DNA of 64,000 nucleotides from assembly GCA_965263105.1 (NCBI GenBank), contig CBDHGL010000002.1, positions 248,001 through 312,000 on the forward strand, written 5' to 3'. Positions 11,501 through 19,082 of the stretch are shown here, in pieces. Within the stretch, counting starts at the first letter, position 1. Each line of letters opens with the position of its first letter. This DNA is from JBCCTX01 sp965263105. GTDB taxonomy: Bacteria; Bacteroidota; Bacteroidia; J057. The notes beneath the pieces were generated by a model. It was not told where the DNA came from. It searched no databases and saw only the letters and a list, made by a program, of their open reading frames with translations. A program made the translations under genes and the position numbers.

Positions 11501-11867
11501 TATGTTAGGATTCAACTCAGCAATCCGGGAATTCTCCAATTAGCTGAAGTCGAATTGTGGGGCTGTTCATCGGTTGGATCAGGGAACCGCTTTGCCTCCA
11601 TCACAGAAGGGCCAGATCAGGAAGTCCAACCAGAATTGACGGTCTATCCCAATCCGGCCAACCAGGTAGCCCATATCCAGGTGAGTCAGGTGGCTTCCGA
11701 TGCCCAAATGAGTTACTCGCTGTATTCGCTCACTGGACAGAAAGTATGGGAGAAAAGCGGTACTAGGGAGGAACACATTGAGGTGAAAGGCTTGAGCAAA
11801 AGGAGTCTATCTACTCAAAGTTGAAGGACTGGACTGGCAAAAAGTGATTCAATTGATGGTGCAGTAA
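5549..11867 (+). CDS. Giant secreted PQQ sugar dehydrogenase-like / diheme cytochrome / fucolectin protein with T9SS tail (frameshifted at the end)
   Basis: About 2,100 residues. After an N-terminal signal (ATG 5549, or 5609 with MNQIGSQLL) come: a glucose/sorbosone dehydrogenase-like beta-propeller (about 70-480, with HRGGGLLFGQDGLLYLTTGD and LGHRNPHRM); an SO2930-like diheme c-type cytochrome part with CLTCH at 639-643 and CAYCH at 720-724; a fucolectin/F5-8C domain (about 822-970); PA14 (about 975-1130); FN3 (about 1145-1230); an unassigned beta domain; and fucolectin domains starting near 1395, 1627 and 1865, separated by PKD/Ig-like spacers. It ends in a T9SS type A sorting domain (LTVYPNPANQ). 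The open frame stops at 11824 inside that domain. Dropping one A from AAAA at 11798-11801 restores the usual ending (GVYLLKVEGLDWQKVIQLMV) and a stop at 11865-11867. Likely role: extracellular sugar oxidation with electron transfer, tethered to glycans. Confidence 0.8.
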
Positions 11868-11886
11868 ACCGTTAAAGTATATTCTA

Positions 11887-11927
11887 AATTCCCCACTTAT
11901 CTTTGGATGAGTAGGGGAATTATTTTT
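11887..11927 (+). terminator. Rho-independent terminator after the giant secreted gene
   Basis: AATTCCCC at 11887-11894 pairs with GGGGAATT at 11914-11921, with further pairing ACT/AGT inside and a following ATTTTT run. It overlaps the stop codon of the convergent HD gene, so it may serve both strands. Confidence 0.6.
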
Positions 11928-12480
11928 CATTTATATACTCCTCATATTCCTTAATCTTCTTAAATAAGCGATCACTTAAGTAGGAAGACGCCCCTTTCAA
12001 CGCATCATATATCATTTGTCCCTCCTCCCGATACGCTCGCTTTTTCTCCTGATCCCAATAATAGGGGGGGGCGTTCAGATTGGTAATGCGATCGGCGAGT
12101 TTGACCATGGCTATCTCGCGGGGCTGTTGGAGAATCCGTTTCAGGCTGTCTTGCATTTGCTCTATCTTGGTCGGTAAGGTCTTATCTTTTGTCAGGGCCT
12201 TGACTCCTTGCAGCACTTTTTCTCCGAATAGTTCCAAGACCTTCTCTTCCGACAAGTCCGTATCCTCCAGGGTATCGTGCAAAAGGGCACAAGAAATGGC
12301 CAGGTCCCCATCCACTGAAGTTTCGTACTGGAGGGCGTTGAGGATCTCATAAGTGACACTGCCGATATGGTTGAGGTATTCAATTTTCATCCCCTCCTCA
12401 TGGCCCCCATATTTTTGTCCGTCGTGATAGCGGCTAGCGAGGTTCCAGGCTTTTTTAAGTTGATCGATGTTCCAGGTCAT
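11920..12480 (-). CDS. HD-domain phosphohydrolase, SpoT/MESH1-like
   Basis: 186 residues. The HD signature is clear: an early histidine in EYLNHIG (H38), LLHDTLEDTD with H68-D69 and E72-D73, and a downstream aspartate in KLADRITN. This arrangement is that of small (p)ppGpp hydrolases (MESH1/SpoT hydrolase half) with no synthetase domain. It could remove the alarmone or act on another nucleotide. Its ATG overlaps the TGA of the upstream Fic gene by four bases (12477-12480), so the two are translationally coupled. A Fic AMP-transferase followed by a nucleotide hydrolase suggests related nucleotide signalling, which is inference. Confidence 0.75.
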   Translation of the reverse strand: MTWNIDQLKKAWNLASRYHDGQKYGGHEEGMKIEYLNHIGSVTYEILNALQYETSVDGDLAISCALLHDTLEDTDLSEEKVLELFGEKVLQGVKALTKDKTLPTKIEQMQDSLKRILQQPREIAMVKLADRITNLNAPPYYWDQEKKRAYREEGQMIYDALKGASSYLSDRLFKKIKEYEEYINEK

Positions 12481-13433
12481 TTGGGTATATAGTATCGGGT
12501 CTGATTTTTAGTTCCTTGCTTTTCAATGATTCCCTTTTTTACGGCTTTTTGTAAGTCTCTACTAGCCGTAGCCAGGGAAATGCCTGGGAACTTTTCAGCG
12601 TATTCTTTCCGAGAAAATTCCTTGATCCCCAAGCCTAAGAAATAGTCCATTCGCTCTGCCTCCCCTACCTTATCGGCTTTCTTGTTCAAAAGCTTTTCCA
12701 AAGATTGGTCAATTATCCTCAGCATGAAGGTAATAAAAGACGTAGAAGAACCCTGCTTGTCACTTTCAGAGAGTGCCCCATAGTAGGATTCCTGATTTTG
12801 GCTAATAAGAGACTCAAAAGGGAGGTATAAGAAAATGGGATGCCCATCTGCCAATATGAGCGTTTGCCACAAACGACCCATTCTTCCATTTCCATCCAGA
12901 AAAGGATGGATAAACTCCAATTCATAATGAAAAACACAACTACTTATCAGGGGAATTTCTTCTTTCCTACCCAGAAACTCGAACAAGTCCTTCATAAGGA
13001 GGGGAACCCTTTTTGCTGGTGGGGCCAGATGGGTAATTTTAGTCCCTTGGGCAATGCCTACATTTTCACTTCGGTACCGACCGGAGGGGGAAATTAACTC
13101 CTCCATTAAAAGGGCATGAGCCTTCAGGAAAGACTTTTCTGAGTATGGGTCAAATAATTCTAAGGAATTATAGACTTCAATGGCATTTTTTACTTCCAAA
13201 ATATCCTTTGGCGGACCGATAACTCGTTTGTTTTCCAAAATAGCCGTCATTTGCGCCTCTGAAAGGGTATTCCCTTCTATTTTTAGGGAGGAATGAATGG
13301 TTTGAATTTGATTTTTTTTTCGGAGTTCTGGAGAGGGAACCTCTTTCAGGGAGCTTTTGGCTTCTCCTAATTTCTCCGAGATAGAAGCAACCAGCGCAAG
13401 AATAGTTGGTGAGATTTCGTAAGGTGGCCTCAT
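12477..13433 (-). CDS. Fic family protein (class II, N-terminal inhibitory motif, winged-helix tail)
   Basis: 318 residues. The Fic motif is intact: HPFLDGNGR at 176-184, with catalytic His176. The N-terminal region carries SLKIEGN at 49-55, matching the inhibitory [S/T]xxxE[G/N] helix of class II Fic proteins, so activity is expected to be autoinhibited. The C-terminal 60 residues (KEFSRKEYAEKFPGISLATA) look like a winged helix, as in Fic regulators of the DUF4172/Fic_N group. Fic enzymes transfer AMP to a target hydroxyl. It shares a 4-base overlap with the HD gene downstream, and a 24-bp perfect palindrome lies 14 bases before its ATG, a good position for autoregulation by the winged helix. 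Confidence 0.85.
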   Translation of the reverse strand: MRPPYEISPTILALVASISEKLGEAKSSLKEVPSPELRKKNQIQTIHSSLKIEGNTLSEAQMTAILENKRVIGPPKDILEVKNAIEVYNSLELFDPYSEKSFLKAHALLMEELISPSGRYRSENVGIAQGTKITHLAPPAKRVPLLMKDLFEFLGRKEEIPLISSCVFHYELEFIHPFLDGNGRMGRLWQTLILADGHPIFLYLPFESLISQNQESYYGALSESDKQGSSTSFITFMLRIIDQSLEKLLNKKADKVGEAERMDYFLGLGIKEFSRKEYAEKFPGISLATASRDLQKAVKKGIIEKQGTKNQTRYYIPK

Positions 13434-13446
13434 GCTTTTCTTACCA

Positions 13447-13470
13447 TGATAGTATCATATGATACTATCA
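13447..13470 (-). promoter_or_regulatory. 24-bp perfect palindrome upstream of the Fic gene, probable operator
   Basis: Positions 13447-13470 read identically on both strands, with outer half TGATAGTATCAT and its exact complement. The sequence lies 13 bases in front of the Fic ATG (13433). There is no unpaired loop and no T run, so a protein-binding operator fits better than a terminator. Confidence 0.6.
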
Positions 13471-13528
13471 AACATAATATCATTATACTAAAAATCCTAA
13501 AATTCGTCGCTAGCATCGATAGGTCAGT

Positions 13529-14374
13529 CTATCTTCTATAAGCCTCTATCATCTCCTTTGGCCCCTTATGCGGCCTGCCTGCCGCCGCCTCAAAGTCTGA
13601 CCTTACCTCATAAGCTCCCCTCTGCATACTGCTATAAATTCCCGCAATGATCGTCCCCATAAACTCCCCCAAGGCGGCTTTCCGCTCGGATTCGTATTCC
13701 TCGATGCTAAGGGCTGTATAGCTTAGCTGGGTTCCATAGGCTTCGTTGATGAAGTCAGCAAGTTCCGCCTGACTAATGGCCTGGCCTGTCAGTTGGTAGA
13801 GCTGCTTACTATGCCGCCCTTCACGCAACATATGGCTATAAGCCAGGGCCAATTCCGCTCTACTAGTGTAAGCACATTTTCCCTCACCCGCAGAATTCTT
13901 GATCCCTCCTTCTTTTACATAGATATCTATGTATTCCAAATCGGGCTCTATGTAGATCCCATTTCGCCCGATTACCCAGTCCAAGCCCGAGGCCTGGATA
14001 TCTCGTTCGGTTTGCCGATTGCTTTGGATAATAGGGCTAAAGCTACTTCCTGTTTCCTCCCCCAATACACTCGTATAGACAATCCTTTTTACCCCAGAGG
14101 CTTTCGCCCCTTCGATAATGTTCCGATGCATGGGAACTCGGAGGGCAGGGTCCCCATTGGCTGAAATAATGCATACGGCATCCATTCCCTTCAGGGCTTT
14201 CTCAAAGTCGGCTTGGCTCATGTAGTCTCCCTTTCGCACCTCTACGCCCAGGTGCTCTGCCTTGGCTGGGGTTCGAGCAATGGCTATCACAGATTCAGAC
14301 CCGATGTCTTGGATGAGTTGTTTGACGATAGCAGTGCCCAATTGGCCGCTGGCTGCAGTTACAGCTATTTTCAT
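13529..14374 (-). CDS. NmrA-like NAD(P)-binding protein (quinone oxidoreductase 2-like)
   Basis: About 281 residues from the ATG at 14374 (MKIAVTAASGQLGTAIVKQL), which places the Rossmann motif right at the start; the longer frame from 14434 adds 20 unlikely residues. The atypical glycine motif ASGQLGT, the lack of a clear YxxxK pair and the pattern RIVYTSVLGEETGSSFSPI match the NmrA/QorB atypical short-chain dehydrogenases. Members sense or reduce with NADPH. It is divergent from the nitric oxide synthase gene across 153 bases, so a shared control region is possible. Confidence 0.75.
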   Translation of the reverse strand: MKIAVTAASGQLGTAIVKQLIQDIGSESVIAIARTPAKAEHLGVEVRKGDYMSQADFEKALKGMDAVCIISANGDPALRVPMHRNIIEGAKASGVKRIVYTSVLGEETGSSFSPIIQSNRQTERDIQASGLDWVIGRNGIYIEPDLEYIDIYVKEGGIKNSAGEGKCAYTSRAELALAYSHMLREGRHSKQLYQLTGQAISQAELADFINEAYGTQLSYTALSIEEYESERKAALGEFMGTIIAGIYSSMQRGAYEVRSDFEAAAGRPHKGPKEMIEAYRR

Positions 14375-14466
14375 AGGAAATTTTTGACATAATATGCAAA
14401 AAATACTTACATGCGATTTGTTTTTTAAATCCAATCATTTAATATTGGAAATAAATCAAGACAGGC

Positions 14467-14525
14467 AATATTTGTTAATCGTTTTTATTCTGCATCGTCA
14501 ATCAGTTAACAACATAACAAATATT
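14467..14525. promoter_or_regulatory. Inverted repeat just upstream of the nitric oxide synthase start
   Basis: AATATTTGTTA at 14467-14477 is repeated in inverted form as TAACAAATATT at 14515-14525, three bases before the ATG at 14528. A second, shorter pair (TTGTTAA / TTAACAA) is nested inside. It may be an operator or a leader hairpin of the synthase gene; no named regulator consensus is matched. Confidence 0.35.
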
Positions 14526-14527
14526 TA

Positions 14528-16993
14528 ATGACACTGAAGCTCACCAGCTCTCCCTTACCAGAAAGCCCTACTGCTACCCTTCAAAAGATGGGGCTGTCTG
14601 AATCTACTCAGGAAAAATTAACCGCCCACTATGGGCAGCGAATACTTACGCTACTAGAAGGGAGGCTGGCAAAGATAGAAGCCGAACCCACCTGGTCTGG
14701 CTGGCAAAAAGCGATTCAATTATTACAGGAGGATACGCCTCTCCCCGACTGGCAAATTAAACTATTCAGGACGATAGGAGAACTCGAATGGGATTCAAGC
14801 CGTGAAAACTCCAAGGAGGAATTGTGCAAATGTACGGGACTGACGAGAGGGGAATGCCTGCACTACATAGAGGAAGGGGCAAGCAGCGTGGAAGAAATAG
14901 CCAAACTGACTCAGGCCACAGAAACTTGCGGGGGGTGCATCCCCTTAATTGAAGAACTACTATCAGGCAATAAGTTAATACTTGCAGAAGTAGTTGACAC
15001 ATCCCGGCTCAATGAGGAAATAACCCAGGTAAAACTCAGGCCGTTGAATCAGGAGGTTCAGGAGGCTGAGGCGGGACAGCATATCCTGGTACAAGGTAGG
15101 GTGGACGAAGAATGGGTAACAAGGGCTTATACCCTCACAGCCTCTTCTTCTTTTTATGAGATAGTCGTCAAGAAGGAAGAAAAGGGAAGGCTCTCCTCCT
15201 GGTTACATGACCCCCTCAATGAAAACCAATTACTCAGAATCACCCCCCCCCAAGGTCAGTTTACCTTAAAAGATCAAGAGGAGAAAGTGGTATTCTTTGC
15301 TGGTGGAATAGGAATTACCCCAGCTTTGGCCATGATTCGCTCTCAGGCCCATCGCGCTAGTCTCAACGATTTTCACCTGGACTGGTCCGTGAAGGAAAGA
15401 ACAGGTCTGGTCTTTCACCAAGAATTAAATTATTGGCAAGAGCGCTTGCCTCAGGTCTCCTGGTCCTATCGGATCTCTTCTGAAACCGGACGCCTCCAAG
15501 CAGATCAAATTAGCGAGCAATATCCCTATTTAGGAACAGGAAATGCCTATGTATGCGGGCCAGAAGGCTTCGTAGCTGTGGTACATGATGGACTCAAAAG
15601 GGCTGGATGGCCCGAAACCCATATCCACCAAGAGCTATTCTCTTCTATCCCTCAGAAGGAGATAAGAGAAACTATAGAGGCCCCTCAAATAGAGGTACTG
15701 GAAAGCCCTATTCAATTAGATAAACCCGTAGGGTATTTCCCCTTTGAAGAAGCCCCTGCTCCAGAAAATCAGCAAGGGGGCCAAGCGCTATCCGAAACTC
15801 AACAACAAGCTTTTCATTTACAGCCCCTTTCCCCCAAGCAAGCCCACAGCGAAGCCCGTGAATACCTCGAATTATTTGCCAAGGAATCTGGGAAAAGCGT
15901 ATCCGTTCCCACGAGGTGGAAGGAAATGGAAACATCCTTTTTTCGCAGAGGAACCTATGCACATACCTATGAGGAACTGGCCTTTGGCGCGCGGGTAGCT
16001 TGGAGAAATAGTACACGCTGCATCGGGAGGTTTTTCTGGGACAAGCTAAAAGTTCGGGATTTGCGACATCTAACAGAACCTTCAGATATTTTTCAAGCCC
16101 TATTGGATCACTTGAAAATGGCTACCCATAAGGGAAACATCCTTCCGGTCATTTCCATTTTCTCGCCTGAACAAAACTTAACGCTATGGAATGGACAATT
16201 GATCCAATATGCGGGCTATCGGCAAGCAGATGGGTCGATTATCGGCGATCCGGCTAACGTGGAACTCACAGAGCGCATTATGGACTTGGGTTGGCCTGGT
16301 GGAGAACGTACGCCCTTTGATATCCTTCCCCTCGTCATACAAGAGGAGGGCAAGAAAGCCCATTGGTTTGACATTCCCCCTCACTACGTGCTGCAGGTTC
16401 CCATTTCCCATCCGCGATTCGACTGGTTTAAGGATCTCGGCTTACAGTGGTACGCCGTACCGGCCGTATCTAATATGGCTTTGGACCTGGGGGGCATCCA
16501 ATACACCTTTGCTCCGTTTAATGGCTTTTATATGGGAACCGAAATTGGCGCCCGAAACCTGAGCGACCCCTATCGCTACAACCAACTTCCCCGCATCGCG
16601 GAGCGAATGGGACTCGATACCTCTGCATCCTACACCCTGTGGAAAGATTCGGCCCTCCTCGAACTCAATATCGCCGTCTTGCACTCCTTCAAAAAACAAG
16701 GTGTGCGCATGATGGACCATCACAGTCTGTCTGAATTTTTCCTCAAATTTGATCAAGAGGAAGAGAAACAGAACCGAGACGTTCATGCCGATTGGACTTG
16801 GCTGGTTCCCCCCATCTCAGGCTCTTCTACGGAAATTTTCCACATGGAGAAATGGGAAAACAAGGTTCTCAAACCCAATTACTACTACATGGAGCCGGGC
16901 TGGCAGAAGTGTCCCATTGTACCCTCTCCGATGGAGGAAAAGGACCTAGCAAATTGTCCCTTTCACCAACAGATGGCCATGTTGGAAGAATAA
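14528..16993 (+). CDS. nos: Self-sufficient nitric oxide synthase: Fe-S/flavin reductase fused to NOS oxygenase
   Basis: 821 residues. An N-terminal region of unknown role is followed by a BFD-like [2Fe-2S] site (C100, C102, C134, C137), then an FNR-type FAD/NAD(P) reductase (about 150-360; RAYTLTAS, FFAGGIGITPALAM, YVCGPEGF), a proline-rich linker and a complete NOS oxygenase (about 435-821). The heme-thiolate motif WRNSTRCIGR places Cys498 on the iron; the arginine-binding glutamate is E672 in MGTEIG. The enzyme should make nitric oxide and citrulline from arginine without a separate reductase. This domain order is known from the Sorangium cellulosum enzyme; animal NOS has the reductase C-terminal and of a different type. 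It is monocistronic in this window and divergent from the NmrA-like gene. Confidence 0.93.
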   Translation: MTLKLTSSPLPESPTATLQKMGLSESTQEKLTAHYGQRILTLLEGRLAKIEAEPTWSGWQKAIQLLQEDTPLPDWQIKLFRTIGELEWDSSRENSKEELCKCTGLTRGECLHYIEEGASSVEEIAKLTQATETCGGCIPLIEELLSGNKLILAEVVDTSRLNEEITQVKLRPLNQEVQEAEAGQHILVQGRVDEEWVTRAYTLTASSSFYEIVVKKEEKGRLSSWLHDPLNENQLLRITPPQGQFTLKDQEEKVVFFAGGIGITPALAMIRSQAHRASLNDFHLDWSVKERTGLVFHQELNYWQERLPQVSWSYRISSETGRLQADQISEQYPYLGTGNAYVCGPEGFVAVVHDGLKRAGWPETHIHQELFSSIPQKEIRETIEAPQIEVLESPIQLDKPVGYFPFEEAPAPENQQGGQALSETQQQAFHLQPLSPKQAHSEAREYLELFAKESGKSVSVPTRWKEMETSFFRRGTYAHTYEELAFGARVAWRNSTRCIGRFFWDKLKVRDLRHLTEPSDIFQALLDHLKMATHKGNILPVISIFSPEQNLTLWNGQLIQYAGYRQADGSIIGDPANVELTERIMDLGWPGGERTPFDILPLVIQEEGKKAHWFDIPPHYVLQVPISHPRFDWFKDLGLQWYAVPAVSNMALDLGGIQYTFAPFNGFYMGTEIGARNLSDPYRYNQLPRIAERMGLDTSASYTLWKDSALLELNIAVLHSFKKQGVRMMDHHSLSEFFLKFDQEEEKQNRDVHADWTWLVPPISGSSTEIFHMEKWENKVLKPNYYYMEPGWQKCPIVPSPMEEKDLANCPFHQQMAMLEE

Positions 16994-17080
16994 GCTTCCT
17001 CATTTTGCTGATATGAATTCTCAACCGGTAACAGGAGAAATCCAGGCACAACTATAACATGTTGCCCAAGTTCCCATCCT

Positions 17081-18790
17081 CTAACTCTCCATCTCCGACG
17101 CTGCCTTCGTCGCCGCCCGTGCCGTAAGGGCCATATAAGTAATCGACGGATTTTGTACCCCCGTAGTCGTCATACAGGCCCCATCGGTAACATACACATT
17201 GGGGCAAGCGTGTAACTGGTTCCATTCGTTGACGAGAGAAGTTTGGGGATTCGCTCCCATCCGCACCCCGCCCATCACGTGGATATCCAAGCCTGGGGCC
17301 TGGTGACTGTCATGCCGCACGATATCTTTACAGCCTGTGAGTTTGAGCATCTCCTCCCCTTGCTCCCAGAAGTCTTGAAGAAGCCTTTCATCGTTTTCGT
17401 CGTAGTCGACGGAGGTAATGAGCAGGGGCATGCCCCACTCGTCCCGTTGGTCGGGACTGAGTCGTACGTGATTGCTCTCCTTGGGGATCGTCTCGGCCTG
17501 CACCATCATATAGACAGACCAGTCTCCCGGCTGGGAAAGGGCCTTTTTATAGTCTACGCCCACCTGGGCTCCCTCGACCTCACGGTTCCAGCCCCTGCGA
17601 GTGGCCGTGTAAAAGCTCATATAGCCTCCTAGAAAGTCCGCATCTTGCCGCTTGACATTGCGGAAGTTGGGGATCATGATAGAAGTCGGTCTGCGTCCAT
17701 AGTAGTAGCGGTTCAGGTGGCCGGAATAGTTGGCCGTCAGCGATGCCCGGTAATTGTGAAAGGCGATGTACTTGCCCAGCAAGCCATGGTCATTGCCCAG
17801 GCCGTTGGGAAAGCGTTCCGAAGTAGAGTTGAGCAGGATCAGGTTGCTATTGACCGAACCGGCATTGACGAAAATTACTTGGGCGTAAAAATGCCCCTCC
17901 TCTTTCGTGAGTCGGTCGATGACCTTCACGCCGACGGCTTGTTGACTTTCCTCGTCGTAGAGAATGGAATGGACGACCGAATTGGGTCTCAGGCTCATAT
18001 TGCCTGTCTTCTCTGCCCAAGGCAGGGTGGAGGCATTGGAGCTGAAGTAGGCTCCATAGGGACAACCCCTATAACACAGGTGCCGGGCTTGGCATTGGGC
18101 GCGACCTTGCTCGATATGAATGGGCTTGGGTTGAGTTAAATGCGCGCAGCGCCCGATAATGGCTTTTCGATCCTGATAGTGGGCATTGATGGTATCGGCC
18201 ATTTCCCGTTCCACGGCATTCATTTCCCAAGGCGGCAAAAACTCCCCATCCGGGAGGGTTTCCATTCCCTCTTTGCTGCCGCTGACTCCGATAAAGGTCT
18301 CCACCTGGCTATACCAGTCGGCAATGTCCTCATAGGATATAGGCCAGGGGCTAGAATAGCCATCACGGGCCGGATTGTCGAATTCGTACCTGCTCCAGCG
18401 CTGCACCTGTCGGGCCCAGATCAGGGAACGCCCCCCCACCTGATAGCCCCGAATCCAGTCAAAGGGTTTTTCCTGTATATAGGGGTGCTCCGCATCCTTC
18501 ACAAAGAAGTGCTCCGTGGCTTCATCAAAGGCATAGCAGCGGTCCGCGATGGGGTTCTCTTCCTTCACCTGCTGAGCTAGCTGGTTGCGATGGGGCAAAT
18601 CCCAAGGATTCTGAAAAGCCGTGGGATAGTCCTCCTTGTGCTTGACGTCTCGGCCTCGCTCCAGGACGAGGGTCTTCAAGCCCTTTTCACAGAGGGTTTT
18701 GGCGGCCCAGCCGCCGCTGATGCCCGAGCCGATGACGATAGCGTCGAAGCTGTTGTGGTCGGTTTTTTCGTGTGTTAAGGGTAGATTCAT
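17081..18790 (-). CDS. GMC-family FAD-dependent oxidoreductase
   Basis: 569 residues. The FAD dinucleotide-binding motif is at the N terminus (VIGSGISGGWAAKTL), GGRSLIWARQ is the second GMC signature, and the C-terminal end has GGVRMG and the catalytic-side GVQNPSITYMALTARAA. It contains CRGCP-like cysteines (LCYRGCPYG) typical of the gluconate/glucose-dehydrogenase-like branch found in Bacteroidota. Those enzymes usually pair with a small Tat-exported subunit 3, which I do not see next to this gene. It likely oxidises a sugar or polyol. The base composition is more GC-rich than that of the regions around 20 kb. Confidence 0.85.
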   Translation of the reverse strand: MNLPLTHEKTDHNSFDAIVIGSGISGGWAAKTLCEKGLKTLVLERGRDVKHKEDYPTAFQNPWDLPHRNQLAQQVKEENPIADRCYAFDEATEHFFVKDAEHPYIQEKPFDWIRGYQVGGRSLIWARQVQRWSRYEFDNPARDGYSSPWPISYEDIADWYSQVETFIGVSGSKEGMETLPDGEFLPPWEMNAVEREMADTINAHYQDRKAIIGRCAHLTQPKPIHIEQGRAQCQARHLCYRGCPYGAYFSSNASTLPWAEKTGNMSLRPNSVVHSILYDEESQQAVGVKVIDRLTKEEGHFYAQVIFVNAGSVNSNLILLNSTSERFPNGLGNDHGLLGKYIAFHNYRASLTANYSGHLNRYYYGRRPTSIMIPNFRNVKRQDADFLGGYMSFYTATRRGWNREVEGAQVGVDYKKALSQPGDWSVYMMVQAETIPKESNHVRLSPDQRDEWGMPLLITSVDYDENDERLLQDFWEQGEEMLKLTGCKDIVRHDSHQAPGLDIHVMGGVRMGANPQTSLVNEWNQLHACPNVYVTDGACMTTTGVQNPSITYMALTARAATKAASEMES

Positions 18791-18861
18791 CCTTACTTGT
18801 CTATTGATCTTGAAAAGATAGTTAATCCCCTTTCATTTACAATGTCTAATTCCTGTTTCCT

Positions 18862-18992
18862 TCAACCGCAGAGGGCTGGGAGAAGAAAAGGAGTAACGCA
18901 GAGTAGAACGACAAATAGATGTTAAATTTACTACGTAAACCTATTTCTCTGTGTCTCTCCTTACAAAAACTCTTTAAATCTCTGTGGTTAAC
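18862..18992. repeat. Intergenic element with imperfect terminal inverted repeats (CACAGAG type)
   Basis: TCAACCGCAGAG at 18862-18873 is a near inverted copy of CTCTGTGGTTAAC at 18980-18992. Inside lie further CGCAGAG and CTCTGTG words. The gap holds no open frame. It resembles the short dispersed intergenic elements of Bacteroidota rather than a regulatory site. Confidence 0.4.
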
Positions 18993-19082
18993 TGAAATCG
19001 CATAAAGTGGGAATTCTCCAAGCGCTCCCTAGGAAAGTTAACAAAACCCTGGCACCTTCCCCGTCTATTCCTAATTTGCAGC

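Noticed and set aside
17243..18778. Several plus-strand ORFs (60-164 codons) opposite the GMC gene
   Set aside because: They are antisense to a clear GMC oxidoreductase and arise from its GC-rich codons.
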